Shown: positions 32,102-43,476 of the stretch, piece after piece
Position numbering within the stretch: the first letter of the stretch is position 1
Layout of the letters: every line of letters starts with the position of its first letter
Origin: Danio rerio
Taxonomy: Eukaryota; Chordata; Actinopteri; Cypriniformes; Danionidae
DNA length: 64,000 bases
Direction: 5' to 3'
Assembly: GCF_049306965.1 (NCBI RefSeq)
Contig: NC_133183.1
Span: forward strand, 62,234,501 to 62,298,500
The notes under the pieces: generated by a model
The model's database searches: none
The model's input: the letters and a program-made list of their open reading frames with translations, nothing else
What the model was told of the DNA's origin: nothing
Made by a program: the position numbers and the translations under genes

Positions 32102-33431
32102 CCGTACTCACACTAGGTACAGTTGCCTCGAACCGGGCCAAAGCACGCTTGTCCCCCCTCCCGTCTCCCCCGACGGCCCGCGCTCACACCATATCGGGCC
32201 TCGGCACGCTTGCGTCATCGCTGCTGCGCTGTTCAGTGAGAAGCGCTCTCTATGGCAAGCCTCTTTAGCATTTAAATCTTTGTTCTGACTCAATAAATAT
32301 ATCTAGAGATATCTCTAACTATATTTTGATTAGTCATAATTATAATTCCACTACTCAGAATGACAATTAGAGATATCTGCAATTACAATTGTACTAGTAC
32401 GAAATCAGATTGGAGATATCTGCAAATATATTATGACTAGTCATATTCCTCCATTGACTTCCATTGAAAAATGAGTTTTGATTAGTCAAAATTGTAATTA
32501 GAGATATCTCTAACTGAGTTTTTACTAGTCATAATACATTTGGAGATGTCTTTAATTCATCATATTTAGAGATATTTACAAATATATTTGAAGATATCTC
32601 TAATTAATTTACTAATAGTCAAATTACAGTTGTAGATATCTTGAATTGGATTTTTGACAAGTCAAAATTCATTTGGAGATATCTCTAATTACAATTGTGA
32701 CTAGTCAAAACTTATTTAGAGATATCTGCAAATATTTTTCAATGGAAGTCAATGGAGGAATATGACTAGTCAGTCATAATATATTTGCAGATATTTTCAA
32801 TCTGACTAGTCAAAATATAATTAGATATCTCTAAATATATTTATGGATAGTCTGAACAAGGTTTAAATGCTAAAACGGCTTGCCATACGCTCTCACTCAG
32901 CAGCACAGTGGAGGTTTCTCTAGTTATATGGTTTCAGTCGTTTGTTATGCAGTGACATGCAGTCAAATATTTCGCCAAACAGTCCTTAGGGATGCGGTGA
33001 CATGCAGTCAGATATTTCGCCGAACAGATCCGCCACTTTTGGCACTCATAAACAATCATAAAGCCCTCGTGCTGCAGGAATGAGGAGGTCTGCTGAAGGC
33101 GCGCAGCTGTCGTGCAGTGAGGACTTTGCGTCTTTAATAAACGACGGCAGTTTGCGATCACTGAACAGTAAGAATGATTAATAAATCCATATCAAACAGC
33201 CCCTTAAAGTCACGTCTCGCTTTCAGTTTCGGGCTTTGGCGCGTTTTGCACTCACACACAAGCGTACCGCACCAAAGCCCAAGTGAACCGCACTCAGGCA
33301 CACCTATTCCAACCGGGCCAGGGCCGGCCAAGTGAACCGTGCTTGAGCCCGATTCAGTGCACTCACACTTCTCAAACGATCCAGGAAACGGGCCTGGGCA
33401 CGGTACGGATGGCATAGTGTGAGTAGGCCCA
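32102..33431. mobile_element. Harbinger-like element with 'gtactcacac' ends
   Basis: The left end 'ggccgtactcacactag' and right end 'tagtgtgagtaggccc' are inverted copies, and 'cgggcc' phrases follow inward on both sides. It has no transposase. It interrupts the Tc1-like element and is itself interrupted at 32251-32887. A related end occurs at 53668. Confidence 0.75.
32251..32887. mobile_element. nested MITE with a palindromic 'agatatctctaat' core
   Basis: Ends 'tatggcaagcc...' and '...ggcttgccata' extend as about 35-bp imperfect inverted repeats containing 'agcatttaaa'. The flanks repeat 'cgctctc' (32244-32250, 32888-32894). The interior is dozens of short repeats of 'agatatctctaatta' and 'gactagtcaaaa' in both orientations. 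Confidence 0.82.
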
Positions 33432-34376
33432 TAAAAGACGTTTAGGGACTGAAGACGCCAAGTGATGAAGTGTTTCAGGGGTAATTTTGTCTCATTCTTC
33501 TTGCAAACAAGTCTTAAGGTGGGCAACAGTACGCATTTCGATTCAAAATGCGCCACACATTCTCTGTTGGAGACAGGTCAGGACTGCAGCCAGGCCAGTC
33601 TAGTTCCTGTATCCTCTTCCTCCGCAGCAGGACTCTGTAATGTGTGCAGAATGTGGTTTTGCATTGTCTTGTTGAAATAGGCGTCTCTGGAAAAGCAGGC
33701 AGCATATTGTGTTCCAAAATCTCTCTGTACTTTCAGCATTAATGGAGCATCACAGCAGAGTAAGCTACCTTTGCCAGGCTCTGACACAACCCCATACCAT
33801 GACAGAGCCTGGCTTTTGAACTTGTTGCTGGTAACAGTCCGGATGATCCATTTCTTCCTTGGTCCGGAGCGCACAACATCCATTTCTCCCCCAAAACACC
33901 GGAATTACTGATTCATCTGACCACACTACACGTTTCCACTGTGGGATGGTCCAGCCCAGATGCCTCAGATCTCAGGAAGTCGTCGGCGCTTCTGGACACT
34001 GTTAACATAGGGCTTCCTTTTGGCACACTGCAGTTTGAACATGCATTTGTGGTTGTAACTATGTATTGTGGAACTTTAGAGTAGTCCTGAGCCCATGTGG
34101 TGATATCCCTTATAGACGACTGAGGATTCTTGATGCAGCGCCACCTAAGGGATCGGAGGTTGTTCAGCTTAGGCTCGTGCCCTTGTCCTGTACACACTGA
34201 AATTCCTCCAGATTCCTTGAATCTTTTAATAATGTTCTGCACTGCTGAAGGTGAAATTAATGTCTTCCTCCTTTCCTTGAGAAACAATTAATAATTTATA
34301 AATGTAATCATTTTTTTCATGTATTTGTTGGCAAACTGACGATCCTCGCCCCATCTTTGCTCCTAAAGGTCTAGAC

Positions 34377-34548
34377 CACAGGTGTCAAACGCAGTTCCAA
34401 AAGGGCCGCAGCTCTGCACAGTTTAGTTTTAGTAAACTAATTGAGTCCTTCAGGCTTGTTTGAAACCTACAGGTAAGTGTGTTGGAGCAGGGTTGGAACT
34501 AAACTGTGCAGGGCTTCGGCCCTCCAGGAATTGAGTTTGACACCCCTG
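34377..34548. mobile_element. hAT MITE
   Basis: Same family as 211-404: 'aggtgtcaaac' at the left and 'gtttgacacccctg' at the right, flanked by 'gtctagac' and 'atctagac' (7 of 8 bases). It sits inside the Tc1-like relic. Confidence 0.85.
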
Positions 34549-34850
34549 ATCTAGACCCTTCTTGGATGCTGCTTTTGTACCAAATAATAATTACATTCAC
34601 CTGTTGACATCACCTGATTAGTAGCTCTAAACTGCTCCTCTTCCAACTTTTTTGGAGTGTGTTGCAGGTCTGAATGACAGGAAAGGATGTAGATTTACAA
34701 ATAAAATGAGGTTGAGCAGACAAAACATCATATACTTTGTGTTCATCATAGTGTCTACAATGAAATACAAGTCAAAGTCAGTTTGTAAATCGCTTATTTC
34801 TATTTTTTATTTGCGGTGTCCATACTTTTTCTGATTTTTTTTTCTGTACA

Positions 34851-36235
34851 GTAAATGTTTATTTATTTATTTATTTTTTAACTTTGGGTGTGGTTATATA
34901 CAGCCAAAAACTACAGTGTTTGTTGACATCAGTAATGGCAATTCTTGGCTAAGAGTGGAGTTTTATAAAGCAGTATTGGCGTCTATGTCAACTTCCGATT
35001 TCACATCATGGTTTCCTTCAGCCCTTGAGTGACAGGAAACCCACACCGTCCATCACCATTTCAGGCATATAGATCATCAAGAAAGGACGATGCAAAACTG
35101 GGTCACAGTCCAGCTATTGGCTAATGCGCTGTGCAAATCCAGGAATGAATAGTGAAGTCTTTTGTTGTGAGGCATAGGAAGTCCAAACATCGACCAGACA
35201 TCTGAAATCATAAAGCCACCTCAGGCATATAAACACAGCGCTCCGGCTTTCCTGAATGCAGTCATGAAAGCTGATTCTGTTCGGTTTGAAGTGAATCATT
35301 GCAATAACTTGTAATCAGGGATAGGCTCAGGGGCGCAAAAAGGGGGTATGCAGTATATGCAGCGCATAGGGGCGCAACACATGGGGGGCGCTATTGTGCC
35401 AACACTATTTTTGAAATGATCCTTATAAAAAGTTTCAATTAATACAAATAAATAAATGCGTTTTGTTAAAAAAAATGTATTTTGCATTTTTTACTATAAT
35501 ATTGTATTTTATTAATTTATTTTTACTATGAGTTGCATCAGTTGGCACACACGTTTTAATTCAAAATCATTTAACACAATAACATTCAGTACACAGCCAA
35601 GTGTAAGGTGTTCATGTACAGTAGATGTAAATGTTTTGATTTTTTCAATTTTTTTCCAAATAAACTTATCTTTATTTATTATTATCTATTATTAATTAAT
35701 TAATTTGCCAAAAGAGAGGTCACACAAAATGTATGTTTATGTAAGTACAGACCTCAAAATATTTCAGATAGCATAAAAAAATATTTGGATTAGAAATTCC
35801 CCTATGTAAATTTTATATACTTGATTAGAATGATTCTTAACTCTGTTAAAACTGACACATGAACAAAGAGTCAGAATATTACATTTATTTAGAACTGAGA
35901 TGTTTATTAATCCTTATATCAAGATCTATTTTTTCCCATATAGATGTTTTTATACATTTATTATGTTTTAAAATGATACATTAGGTCTTTTGGTAACATT
36001 TTTTGCTCAAAACTCAATTTCAATTTAGTTACAAAAAAAGGTTTGCCCATAACATTTTGTCAGACCTCGCATACCCCTCAGTAAATGTGTTGTTGCGCCA
36101 CTCATGGCCAGTATTTATAGTGTATGGATATGATGTATTTCAAATATACACTGTACAAGACTTGCTTAAAAGTTAGTATGTACAGTAGCTTTAGGGCATT
36201 CACCAATAGCTTGCTGTAAACCAATTACAATTACT
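34851..36235. other. AT-rich intergenic stretch with one likely transposon
   Basis: From about 35329 ('caggggcgcaaa') to about 36105 ('ttgttgcgccactc') the ends are roughly inverted, with 'gggggtatgc' matched by 'gcatacccct'. This suggests a hAT-like element of about 775 bp. No gene is seen in the rest. Confidence 0.5.
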
Positions 36236-36790
36236 GGGAAACACCCATACACACTCATTCACACGCTCACCACAGACAATTTAGTTCATCCTATTCAAAA
36301 GTTCACACTTAGATATTGCTTGACACTATTAGCAGGTTTGGCATGCTGTCCTGGGAGAGAACCCTGAGCTTGGAGATAATTGAGCCCAGGGCTCCCGCCA
36401 GGTCGATAGAGCATGTAAGGAGAGTACAAGATCAGGCGGTTCTCCTCATGGTAAAGGAAGAAAGGGGGAGAAGGGGTGGATGCGGGAGTCATTTTTGCTG
36501 GGCCACTTATAGTGAGTTTGGATGAATCTGATTGGCTAACTAATGATTGTAGACGAGAGACCAGCAGCGGCCAATCACATCACATGCTCCTCTTGATATT
36601 AGTTTGTGAAACTTCACACAGCGCATGTGTTTGGGCTGTGGGGGAAACCGGAGCACCTGGAGGAAACCCACGCCAACATGGGGAGAACATGCAAACTCCA
36701 CATAGAAACACCAACTCACCCAGCCGAGGCTCGAACCAGCGACCTTCTTGCTGTGAGGCCACAGTGCTAACCACTGAGCCATCGAGCTGC
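36236..36790 (-). mobile_element. DANA SINE interrupted by a 320-bp insertion
   Basis: DANA text runs from 36236 to about 36297 and resumes at about 36618 ('cgcatgtgtttgggctgtgg'), ending with the tRNA-like head at 36790. The inserted piece starts 'aaagttcacac' and ends 'tgtgaaactt', a weak inverted pair. It is unlike any other sequence here. It contains a (minus-strand) 65-codon open frame without known similarity. Confidence 0.75.
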
Positions 36791-37549
36791 CAAAATGAAC
36801 ATATTTTATTTTGAAGTTGATCTGTATGTCAATTTCCCCCCCCCGACCCTGATAGTAATGTTACTCGTAACACTAAATGAGACCCAGTATGAGTTCATAT
36901 GCACACGTTTGCTGCTGATGAGGATCTTCTGGAGTCTCGCTGAGTGTAAAATAATAATAAAAGCCGTCTGCAAACACTGATCATGGGTGTTTTGTCTTTC
37001 TGACACCCACAGACAGCAGCAGCAGCATCCCAGCTGCAGAGCGCTGTCATTACGACACATTTCCATCCAGGAAAACCCCGGCAGACGTGTCACGTCTTGA
37101 GTGCTGCTTTCATGCTGATGCTTCCCCCCAAAATGAACACGCTTGATCATTTCTCCACGATTTTTCAGTATGAAATACTCCGATTCCCAGGCAGACACCT
37201 GCAGAAATGTACCGTTTGTATACATGTATTCATATTAATTGTGTTTATACTACGTGGCTGTTGAATGCTTGATTCTGATTGGCTGATAAACGTTCTATGG
37301 TGTGCGGTTATTTTCATCTAAAGTACACCCAAAACATGACTTTGCTGTAGGGTTGGGCGATGTCGACCAATTTGGCATCGTACGATGTCTACTTTAAAAC
37401 ATTGCGAAGGGCAATTGCATGTTGAATTAGTTATTTATGAATAACTACTTTATTAATAAGTATAAGTTAATTAATACTTATAGCCTACTGTTTCAACTAC
37501 TCGACCTGCATAGTAGCTGCATTAAGATAGTCGGCAGCTAGCTCTCTGC

Positions 37550-37765
37550 AACTCACATGGTCGCCCACTAAAGCTAAGCAGGGCTGCCCCCGGTCAGTAA
37601 CTGAATGGTAGACCAGATGGGAAAGCTAGGTTGCTGCGGAAGTGGTGTTAGTAAGGCCAGTAGGGGGCGCCCAACCTGTGGTCTGTGAGGGCCCTAATGC
37701 CCCAGTATAGTGACGGGGACGCTATACTGCTCAGTCAGTGCCGTCTTTCAGATGAGTTGTTTTTA
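37550..37765 (+). mobile_element. 5S-rRNA-derived SINE (SINE3 type)
   Basis: 'actaaagctaagcagggctg' followed by 'ggtcagtaactgaatggtag' and 'accagatgggaaagctaggt' follows the 5S rRNA internal promoter (agctaagcagggtcg, ggttagtacttggatgggagacc). The rest, with 'gccagtagggggcgccc', is the SINE body. It is not a working 5S gene, since the 5' third and terminator are wrong. Confidence 0.85.
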
Positions 37766-37984
37766 TTCTGCTTTTCTTTAAATGTCTTTATCTTTTGCCC
37801 CTGTGGATTTAGCATTTAAATCAGTGTTGTCGGCTAAAAACTGAAAACATTTTGGAACTCCTTTATGCATCAAAAAGGGAAATAAACAGAAAAAAATCTG
37901 CATAAATTCACAGATTTTGGTCCAAATTTTGTGCAGAAATAGCTAAAAATGTCCGCAGATCATGTCTGGCCTTGGATTTAACTG

Positions 37985-38212
37985 CACTGAAAAAAATATT
38001 CAAAACATTATTGAAACAAAATGATTCATTGGATTTAGTCATCTTGTTTAATGTAAGGGGTTGCAAACAATTCATGTGGGCTGAATATAAACATATTAGA
38101 TGCAGTAATGTTCAACTTCATTTGTTTGTTTATATTCAGCCCATATTAATTGGTTGCAACCCCTTACATTAAACAAAATGAGTAAATCCAGTTAATCATT
38201 TTGTTTCAGTGT
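37985..38212. mobile_element. palindromic MITE ('cactgaaa' ends)
   Basis: 'tgtttaatgtaaggggttgc' is repeated in inverted form as 'gcaaccccttacattaaaca', and the ends read 'cactgaaa' and 'tttcagtg'. About 228 bp, probably hAT-like. Confidence 0.85.
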
Positions 38213-38825
38213 ACATTTAGTCATGCAAACAGGCAGTCAGTTTGCATTGCTCTATTCAAGACTATTGATTGGCAAGAGTTCAAACCACATTCTTGCCTGC
38301 TACGTGCCGAATGACAGGTCTGATATGGCAGCAATGGTAATTTTCTCTCCTGCTCTGCGTCTCTTCAAAAGACAAGCTCAAGCGTTATGAATGAAAGCCT
38401 AATGAGGTTAAAAATCACACTCGCTGCTTTGTTTTAAGGGCCTGCAGAGTTTTCATGCTTTGTCCTGAGGCAGAATTATGGTAAATTCGGCTGTTATATA
38501 AAAGGCATCAAATGTGAAATATCATCACGGCTTTCCAGATTTGTTGGAAACTGTAAGAATAATTATGGAAAGACAATGTGCCATACAGGAATAGATTTGT
38601 CTAATTCAGCACGAGATGGAAAAAAAAACTAATATGTTCCCCTAGTATGGATTTTTTGCTGTGCATATGGGATTGCAACCCTCTGGATTTTAAAGGTCCA
38701 GAGATCAATGTTCTTAATATCAACATTAATTCAATTTTGCAAGATTATGGGGTATTTTCACAGCAATAATTTAAACATAATGCTAGACTGTAAAAGCCAA
38801 CAGTCAACTTAATCAAATGAAATGA

Positions 38826-39140
38826 GTGTCAGAATTAAATGCACAGCTCAACTCTTCTGTTTCCACCGAAACTGTTCATCGGGAGCTCCACAGGGTCTAT
38901 ACATGGCTGTCTGCTACAGCCAAAGCTTTGGTCACTCGTGCCAATGCTAAACGTCAGTTTCAAGGGTGCCAGCAGCGAATCTTGGGTTGTGGACAATGTG
39001 AAACATGCATTGTTCTTTGACGAGTCCACCTTCACTGTCTTTCCCACACATGGGAGAGTTACAGTGTGGAGAAGCCCGAAAGAAGCGTCCCACCCAGACT
39101 GCTGCATGCTCAGAGTGTGGGGCATGGGGGGTGGATCAGT
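38826..39140 (+). mobile_element. Tc1-type transposase fragment
   Basis: Translated pieces read 'ALVTRANAKRQFQGCQQR', 'HALFFDESTFTVFPTHGRVT' and 'VWRSPKEASHPDC', the middle (second Asp) part of a Tc1 transposase. A one-base shift separates the first from the others. Both ends are missing. 38213-38825 shows nothing recognisable. Confidence 0.85.
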
Positions 39141-39636
39141 ACTTGTATACTTTGGTTATTATTTGAATGAATTGTATATTTCTTATTTCTTTTTTTTAAA
39201 AAGAGCAGAAGCAAAGGGTTAGATTGATTAAAAATGGCCAGATTACCTATTAAATTTAAGACTGTGTGCGATAGCAAACTAAACATTATACATTTGAGTT
39301 TCATGAGGACTTTAGGGTGTTTTTCTGTTGTTTGATATCTGTGATTTATTGCATATATGTCTGATTTAGAGTATTTTGCATGCCATGAATGTTAGTGGAA
39401 AGGGAACTTTTCTAATTGATGTTCACTTAAACTAATTTAGCCTAAAATTAACCTCAAAAGTTTATTATTTATTTTTTGCTATGTCCCTTTCACTTGTCAA
39501 GTCTCCTAATAAATTGGTCCTTCCATGTTTTGCGTGTTTTATCTGAAATGTAAACTGGAACATGTATTTTGTTTTAATTATTTTTTTAATTTGGATCTCT
39601 TAAAATTGCATATTTGTTTTCTAAAAATACTAAATG

Positions 39637-40260
39637 AAGTTGCAAGGAAGGCAGATGCACTGCTGTTCATTGCTTTACAAAAACTAAACTATATGCAATA
39701 CAATCATACAAAAAATACAGTGCATAAAGTCTTTTATTTTTGTGTGTGTTAAAGTATAACGTCCAATTAATTTATCACATATTTAAATGTAAATGGGTCA
39801 AAGACAATTGTTTGCATTACAAAAGTGGTTTTATGCACACAGTAAACAGATTAAATATGCAAAACAATTAAAAATCTTTCGAATAGAATACATCTACAAC
39901 ATTGTTTAAAAAGATGAAGTTGCAAGGAAGGCGGATGTATTGATGATCATTGCTTTCACAAAAACTAACCTATATTCAATGCAGTCAAACAAAGAAATCC
40001 AGTGGATAAAGTCTCTGAAGTGTTTTGTTTGTGTGTGTGTGTTAAAGTATAATGTACAATTAATTTATCACATATTTAAATGTAAATGGGTCAAAGACAA
40101 TTGTTTGCAGTACAAAAGTGATGTTGTACACACAGTGAACAGATTAACACAGAAAACGCACAACAATTAAAAATCTCTTGAATAAAAATACATCAACATT
40201 GCTTTAAGGGATCAAGTTGCAAAGTGGATCAACTGATGTTCATTGTTGCACAAAAATTAA
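39637..40260 (+). repeat. 280-bp tandem duplication upstream of the PPP1R3 gene
   Basis: Units start at 39637 ('aagttgcaaggaaggcagat'), 39917 ('aagttgcaaggaaggcggat') and 40214 (partial). They share 'gtgtgtgttaaagtataa', 'tttatcacatatttaaatgt' and 'gggtcaaagacaattgtttg'. A shorter relative in the same orientation lies downstream of the gene at 48436-48600. Confidence 0.9.
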
Positions 40261-40399
40261 AGTAAGCTCAAAAGTGTTTTCATTGTTCTAACTTGATATC
40301 TGCCAGCTCTCCTAATTTCTTTGTCCTCCCAGCGACTCTTCAGCTCTCAGATCAGGTTGTAAATAGCTGGTTAAGCCCTATCCGGCCCTTGCAAATCTC

Positions 40400-40439
40400 A
40401 TTGGCCTGAGTTTGGAGGAGGGATCAAGCGACTATAAAA
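40400..40439 (+). promoter_or_regulatory. promoter of the PPP1R3-type gene (CCAAT and TATA box)
   Basis: An inverted CCAAT ('attgg', 40400-40404) lies about 30 bp before a TATA box 'tataaaa' (40433-40439). The start of transcription is expected near 40465. The coding ATG is at 40541. Confidence 0.7.
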
Positions 40440-40532
40440 CAGGGCGTGACGCAAGCCTTCACATAATGCTTCCTGAAGCTCAAGCGAGCAGGTAGATGAC
40501 ATACACCAGATAGCCTTTCAGCGGATAATCCA

Positions 40533-40544
40533 ATGATAAAATGA
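40533..40544 (+). promoter_or_regulatory. three-codon upstream ORF overlapping the PPP1R3 start
   Basis: 'atgataaaatga' encodes M-I-K-stop. Its stop codon overlaps the main start as ATGA (40541-40544). This could make translation of the main frame depend on reinitiation, or on leaky scanning. Confidence 0.5.
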
Positions 40545-43258
40545 AAGCACAGTAAGCGTTTTGATTTAATCATTGTGTATTGGAGGTTTGGGTGAAGGTG
40601 GTTGATGTTAAATGACTAACTTGAGTTTAATGTGTGTTTTTCTACAGCATTGGCTCTGTTTAAAGTGTTTGTGGCCACTTTGGAGAAGGAAGTTTTGAAA
40701 GACAGTTTTGGGTTTTGTTGCATCCTGCAAGATGAGTTGTGCAAAGTAAGTTTGGGTTTTGAATGATAACTACTAAACACCAGGGTTTACACTCTGAAGA
40801 TGTGGCATGGATGCTTTTTACTATGAAATCAAGAGTGAAATAAGCAACTAGCAGAAGAAAGTACAACTAAAACCTTTAAATGGTAAATGCTTGTACTTTT
40901 TTTGTTTGTTTTTGTAAAACATACTTAATAGTTTTATTTCAAAAGGGATTTCACACATAATGAGAGATTGCTCTCCCTCAGGTGGTCGTTTTTCTTCTGT
41001 TGAACATAAAAGGTATTTTGGAAAAGCTGAAAACCTTAAACCATTTACTTTGGGAAGACTAATACTATGCAAGTGATCGTAAAATATTCCCAGCTTTTAT
41101 TCAAAGTAATATCTTATGTGTTAAACAGAAGGAAATTTTAAAGGTTTAGAAACTATTCGTATTAGAAAACAGTGAGATCCTTTAATTTTTGGATGAACTA
41201 TCCTTTTAAGTTTGCAAAACATTGCGGTTGTTTTGCTCCTACGGAAGTGGACCGTAAATATTTTGTTAATTTTAAAAATTCATTAACATTTGAGATGTTG
41301 TTTAAAAAAAAAAACTGAGTTTAAAGCATTGCTTAAAGCAGGGGTGTCCAAACTTGGTCCTGGAGGGCCGGTGTCCTGCATAGCTCCAACTTACTTCAAC
41401 ACGCCTCCATGGAAGTTTCTAGTATACCTAGAAAGAGCTTGATTAGCTGGTTCAGGTGTGTTTAATTGGGGTTGGAACTAAATATGCAGTACATCAGCCC
41501 TCCAGGACAGTGTTTCGACACCCCTGGCTTAAAGGATCAATTCACCCCAATCTTTTAATTATTTATTAATTAGTTTATTTATTTTTATTATTATTTTTTT
41601 TTACATTTTTAGTTCTTGTTTTGAAAACAAAGCAAGATATTTTGAAGAAAGCTGAAATCCTGTAACCACACTATAAGAAATGCTGGATTATTTAACTGCA
41701 TGTTTGGGTTGGTTCCCATTTTATTCAAATTGGAGTCAATTTGGTCCTATTTATTTAATTAAAAACAAATTATTAACCCAGCAGTTGAGGATAGAAGTAC
41801 AATTGGTTTCATATTGGGATATTTAGACATTTCTCCTTAATGTAGTTTCCGAAAAGTACTGCAAATTCTAAATGGGGAAATCCATATTAGCAGCAAATGA
41901 CTATCAAAATACAGCATTATTCACTCAATTAGATAGTGTTAATGCTGTTTAGAAGTCATACTGGTATGCCAATTCTGATCAAATATTCAAAGTAACATGG
42001 TAAACAATAGACTGCTTAAAGAACGAATGTGCGAATATAAAACCAACTTTACCTCTATCAGTTGAGGTAGTCTCTATTACCACCAGAATTGGATTGAAAT
42101 GGCGTGGCATTTGTTAGAGTGCATTGACTTTAGTATTTGTTTCACTCACAATAAAAGTTGATGGTTAAAGGTGTTTAGCATAGAGGTAAAGTTGGTTTTA
42201 GTGACCGCTCCATACATTCACCATGGTACTTATATTTGGACTGAAATCACATGCAAGTATGCCTTCAAAACAACATTAACACTATTTAATTAAATGAACA
42301 CTTTTTTTTATGGTTGTTGGCTGCTAATATGATTTCTGTATTTAGAATTTACAATTAATACTTTTTTCTGAGATTATATTTTTATGAGAAACTGACTGCG
42401 AATGTAAAACCAACGTTACCTCAATGTTTTAATCAAGGTTATATATTATTGAATATATATTAGATGTAATAACAAATCTTTTTTTTCCACACATTTCTGT
42501 CGTCCTCCAGTGTGATGTCGCGGTTTGGGCCGCCGGTGTCCGTGCGGTCGGTGGATATGGCGGTGGGTTTCCGGTGCAGAGGCTCTCCACACATCAACCA
42601 TCACCTGCTCATGTCTTCACCCAAACCACTGCGGCCCTGCATCTCCCATCAGCCGGTGTTTGAGTACCGACATTCCCCTTCCACGGGCCTCCTTACCAAA
42701 AATGGCCGCCGTGAAAAACGCGTCGCGTTTGCGGACGCTAAAGGCCTGGCGCTCATCACAGTGCGCCTGTTCACCGAGAAAGAGGACAACATCCCGCGCG
42801 AACCGCTTAAAATCCCGAGGCTGAAGAAGCTGGGCTGTGCTAAAGAGCCCGCTAAAGCGACTTCGAGGCTGAAGCTCGGGTTCGAGCAGCCGTGTTGTGA
42901 TTACCAGGCGTTCAGAAACCGGCTGCAGGAACACGCGGTGCTGTTAGAGAGCTGCAACGTCACCAAACGCTCCGTTCTCGGCACCGTTCGCGTCAAAAAC
43001 GTGTGCTTTGAGAAAGCGGTGCACGTCCGTATCACTTTCGACAGCTGGAAAACTTACCTGGACGTTCCGTGCACGTACCTGGATCGGTGTTACGGGGAAC
43101 CTGGAACCGACGTGTTTGAGTTCAACATCAGCGTCCCTGAAGAGATAGACCCGCGTGAACGCGTCGAGTTCTGCGTTTCTTACTTCCCGGCGACGTTCGC
43201 CGCTGCTGAATGGGACAATAATAACGGCAAAAACTACTGCATACAGGTGTGTGACTGA
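40541..43258 (+). CDS. protein phosphatase 1 glycogen-targeting regulatory subunit, PPP1R3C-type
   Basis: These subunits tether PP1 to glycogen so that it dephosphorylates glycogen synthase and phosphorylase. Exon 1 codes for only 11 nt (40541-40551, M-K-A and two bases). Exon 2 is 42511-43258, and the join gives 252 aa starting MKAHVMSRFG. The PP1-docking RVxF motif is 'KRVAFAD' (about residues 73-79). The CBM21 domain runs from about 128 to the C-terminus, with 'FRNRLQEHAVLLESCNV', 'VKNVCFEKAVHVRITFDSWK' and the glycogen-contact 'WDNNNGKNY' (238-246). The wording is nearer PPP1R3C ('FEKKVQIRITFDSWKNY') than 3B, although 'SPKPLRPCI' also occurs in 3B. It is shorter than human 3C (317), the protein ending just after CBM21. 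If exon 1 is wrong, the frame would start at 42515. Poly(A) signal at 43829. Confidence 0.9.
41339..41526. mobile_element. hAT MITE in the PPP1R3 intron
   Basis: 188 bp from 'caggggtgtccaaacttgg' to 'cgacacccctg', with a perfect 8-bp duplication 'gcttaaag' (41331-41338, 41527-41534). Same family as 211-404 and 34377-34548. Confidence 0.93.
42039..42199. mobile_element. small inverted-repeat element in the PPP1R3 intron
   Basis: 'aaaaccaactttacctcta' (42039-42057) is exactly inverted at 42181-42199. A third, similar phrase stands at about 42398-42420. This is probably a MITE or its remains. The rest of the intron (40552-42510) shows pieces of TTAA-MITE-like text and no gene. Confidence 0.65.
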
Positions 43259-43317
43259 ATCTGCACAACAGACATAGATCAATACATGTGTAATAGACGC
43301 CTGGGCTAAAACAAAGC

Positions 43318-43476
43318 TAAATTTGGGCTGTCAGTGAACATCTAACGGACAAATAAAAATAGACTAGTCAGCAAATACACTGGAATAAATGTGAGGTCCG
43401 TTTATGACTGATGATTAGTAAAACTTTGTGCTATTCTTAGACATGATTTGGATATTTCACTGACAGCCCAAATTTA
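43318..43476. mobile_element. MITE in the PPP1R3 3' UTR
   Basis: A perfect 21-bp inverted pair, 'aaatttgggctgtcagtgaa' at the left and 'ttcactgacagcccaaattt' at the right, lies between the stop codon and the poly(A) signal. The transcript could fold into a hairpin here. Confidence 0.8.

Larger units (their letters stand above)
31925..34850 (-). mobile_element. Tc1/mariner-like transposon, broken up by nested insertions
   Basis: Minus-strand pieces give a helix-turn-helix part ('SAVQNIIKRFKESGGIS', about 34200) and a DDE part ending 'LDWPGCSPDLSPTENVW' (about 33565), the motif of Tc1-type transposases. The frame is broken repeatedly. Text at 31930-32098 and 33432-34850 belongs together, with a Harbinger-like element (32102-33431) between. 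The outer limits are approximate. Confidence 0.7.

Noticed and set aside
37550-37765. 5S rRNA gene
   Set aside because: Only the internal promoter part is similar, the 5' third and T-run terminator are missing, and SINE3 body sequence follows.
42525-43282. Overlapping frames on both strands across the PPP1R3 exon
   Set aside because: They are shadows of the CBM21-coding frame, helped by its high GC content.
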